Of a stretch of DNA of 15,587 nt, positions 13,622-15,587 are shown in pieces. The stretch's first letter is position 1. Each line of letters opens with the position of its first letter. The notes beneath the pieces are model-generated. The model was not told where the DNA came from, did not search any database, and saw nothing but the letters and a program-made list of their open reading frames with translations. Origin of the DNA: Chitinispirillaceae bacterium (lineage in GTDB: Bacteria > Fibrobacterota > Chitinivibrionia > Chitinivibrionales > Chitinispirillaceae); NCBI GenBank assembly GCA_016926315.1, contig JAFGOU010000466.1, forward strand, positions 1 to 15,587, given 5' to 3'. The position numbers and the translations under genes are program-made.

Positions 13622-15587
13622 ATGCAGAACCAGTCGATCGTTATCAGGGGCGCGCGCGAGCACAACCTGAAAAACATCACCGTCGCGATTCCCCGGGGCT
13701 CATTGACCGTCATCACCGGGCTTTCCGGCTCCGGAAAATCGTCGCTCGCGTTTGACACGCTCTATTCCGAGGCGCAGCGACGGTTCGTCGAGTCGCTTTC
13801 CGCCTATGCCCGCCAGTTCCTGGGTCTCATGGAAAAACCCGACGTCGATGCCATAGAGGGGCTCTCCCCGGCAATTGCCATCGAACAGAAAACGTCGAGC
13901 CACAATCCGCGTTCCACGGTCGGCACCATCACCGAGATTCACGACTATCTGCGCCTGCTCTACGCCCGGGCCGGCACGCCCACCTGCTGGAAATGCGGAC
14001 GGGTTATTGCGAGCCAGAGCGTCCAGGAAATCGCCGACCAGGTGGCGGCACTGCCCGACGCCACCCGGTATCAGGTTCTTGCGCCGGTCGTTTCGGGCCG
14101 CAAGGGCGAGTACCGCGACCTGTTCGAAAAACTGTCGAAAGACGGGTACGTGCGGGTTCGGCTCGACGGCACGGTGTATTCGCTCGAAGACGAGATCAAA
14201 ATTGACAAGAACAAAAAGCATACCGTCGAGGTGGTCGTGGACCGCCTCATCGCCGGATCGGTTTCAAAATCACGGCTTACCGAATCACTCGAGACCGCCC
14301 TGAAAATGAGCGCGAACGGCACGGTTCTCGTCGACCGCAACGGCGGTGCGCCGATGGTCTTCTCCGAGCGTCTCGCCTGCCCGCACTGCCACATCAGCAT
14401 CGACGACCTCACGCCCCGCATGTTTTCGTTCAACAACCCTTTCGGCGCGTGCGAGGCATGCCACGGACTGGGTTACCTGCTCGAACTCGATCCCGACCTG
14501 GTGGTGCCAGACCGGAGCGTTTCGCTTGCCGGAGGAGCGATTGTTCCGTGGAACGCGGCCACCACCATGGGAAGCTGGAACCATCAGATCCTGCTCTCGG
14601 TCTGCCGCCACTTCTCAATTCCGCTCGACGTCCCGTACGAAAAACTCACTGAAAAGCAGAAAAAAATCCTGCTTCATGGTTCGGGCAGCGAACGCGTCCG
14701 CATGCGCTGGGAAGCCCGCTCCAGGGAGGGACACGGCGAATTTCTGCGGGAATTCGAGGGCGTGATCCCGAGCCTCCTGCGCCGCTACCGCGAAACGCAT
14801 TCCGAGGAGATACGGCGCTGGATCGAAGGGTTCATGACCCAGCGCGATTGTCCTTCATGCAAAGGATTGCGCCTCAAAAAAGAGAGTCTGGCGGTCCTTG
14901 TCGACGGAAAAAACATCGCCGAGCTCTCGGCCATGTCGATCGACGCCGTACAACGGTTTATTACCGGCCTGAAGCTCGGCGAGCGGCAGATGCGGATCGC
15001 CGCCCCCATTCAGAAGGAACTGCGGCAGCGGCTCGAGTTCCTCGTCAATGTCGGCCTCTCCTACCTGACGCTCGGCCGGACCGCGTCATCGCTTTCGGGC
15101 GGCGAGTCTCAGCGCATCAGGCTCGCCACGCAGATCGGGTCGCGCCTCACCGGCGTGATCTACATACTCGACGAGCCCTCCATCGGCCTGCATCCCCGCG
15201 ACAACGAAAAACTGCTTGCCACCCTGTTCGCCCTGCGCGACCTCGGCAACACGCTCGTGGTGATCGAACACGACCGCGACACCATGCTCGCCGCCGACCA
15301 CCTGATCGACATCGGACCAGGCGCTGGCGTCAATGGCGGCACCATAATCGCCCAGGGGACCCCGGCGGAAGTGATTGCCTCTCCCTCCTCGCTCACCGGC
15401 GCCTACCTTTCCGGAAAGCGGTCGATTCCGCTCCCCGCGGCCCGCCGCGCGGGAAACGGCCAGACCCTCACCGTCAGGGGAGCGTCGGGACACAATCTCA
15501 AATCAATCGACGCCGTTTTTCCCCTTGGCAGGTTCATCTGCGTCACCGGAGTTTCCGGATCGGGAAAGAGCACCCTTGTCAATCACA
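13622..15587 (+). CDS. uvrA: Excinuclease ABC subunit A, C-terminus beyond window
   Basis: The first ~655 residues of UvrA (family length about 940), the damage-sensing ATPase of nucleotide excision repair that acts with UvrB and UvrC. The first Walker A is GLSGSGKSS (33-41). One zinc module uses C122/C125 and C253/C256, a second C277/C280 (CEACHGLG) and C410/C413 (CPSCKG). The ABC signature [11 protein letters not shown] starts at ~492, Walker [15 protein letters not shown] at ~514, and the second Walker [10 protein letters not shown] is at 643-651, just before the window edge. The frame is intact throughout. The ATG has no clear Shine-Dalgarno; a TATTTT (13608-13613) sits just upstream but lacks a -35 partner. 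It lies 41 bases after the second receiver gene and probably shares its transcript. Confidence 0.97.
   Translation, partial: MQNQSIVIRGAREHNLKNITVAIPRGSLTVITGLSGSGKSSLAFDTLYSEAQRRFVESLSAYARQFLGLMEKPDVDAIEGLSPAIAIEQKTSSHNPRSTVGTITEIHDYLRLLYARAGTPTCWKCGRVIASQSVQEIADQVAALPDATRYQVLAPVVSGRKGEYRDLFEKLSKDGYVRVRLDGTVYSLEDEIKIDKNKKHTVEVVVDRLIAGSVSKSRLTESLETALKMSANGTVLVDRNGGAPMVFSERLACPHCHISIDDLTPRMFSFNNPFGACEACHGLGYLLELDPDLVVPDRSVSLAGGAIVPWNAATTMGSWNHQILLSVCRHFSIPLDVPYEKLTEKQKKILLHGSGSERVRMRWEARSREGHGEFLREFEGVIPSLLRRYRETHSEEIRRWIEGFMTQRDCPSCKGLRLKKESLAVLVDGKNIAELSAMSIDAVQRFITGLKLGERQMRIAAPIQKELRQRLEFLVNVGLSYLTLGRTASSLSGGESQRIRLATQIGSRLTGVIYILDEPSIGLHPRDNEKLLATLFALRDLGNTLVVIEHDRDTMLAADHLIDIGPGAGVNGGTIIAQGTPAEVIASPSSLTGAYLSGKRSIPLPAARRAGNGQTLTVRGASGHNLKSIDAVFPLGRFICVTGVSGSGKSTLVNH

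Overview
The window looks like a chromosomal segment of a Gram-negative-type, free-living bacterium of moderately high GC. Two predicted secreted proteins end in a FlgD-Ig/type IX-like sorting domain. A giant secreted protein combines DUF2341, LamG, Ig-like and Kre9-like modules, and a SpoVG-family protein is present. Together these recall Fibrobacterota (Chitinispirillia/Chitinivibrionia) or a related FCB-group lineage. This placement is inference from gene content only.

The left two thirds (1-10163) is read on the minus strand. From the right it carries spoVG, a STAS/SEC14-like small protein with a textbook promoter abutting its start codon, a VIT + VWA secreted protein with a C-terminal sorting domain, a small secreted protein of unknown function, a DUF4143-type AAA ATPase, and the first ~1,583 residues of a giant multi-domain secreted protein that runs off the left edge. 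The ATPase is visibly more AT-rich than its neighbours and sits behind three copies of a 12-bp repeat, so it looks like a cargo-type gene dropped between two secreted-protein genes.

The right third (10450-15587) is read on the plus strand and is tightly packed: argF, a single-domain KaiC/RAD55-like ATPase, two ~100-residue three-helix membrane proteins, two stand-alone receiver domains, and uvrA, which runs off the right edge. Gaps are 15, -1, 4, 10, -47 and 41 bases, so it is probably one transcription unit. The inner five genes look like a compact signalling module: a RecA-fold ATPase, a pair of membrane proteins with the same predicted topology, and two phosphoacceptor proteins, with no kinase in the window. 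This module is the best candidate for an undescribed system here.

The two halves diverge from 10164-10449, which holds a probable spoVG promoter and an inverted repeat around an AT-rich stretch upstream of argF. I see no tRNA, rRNA, CRISPR array, transposase or integrase.
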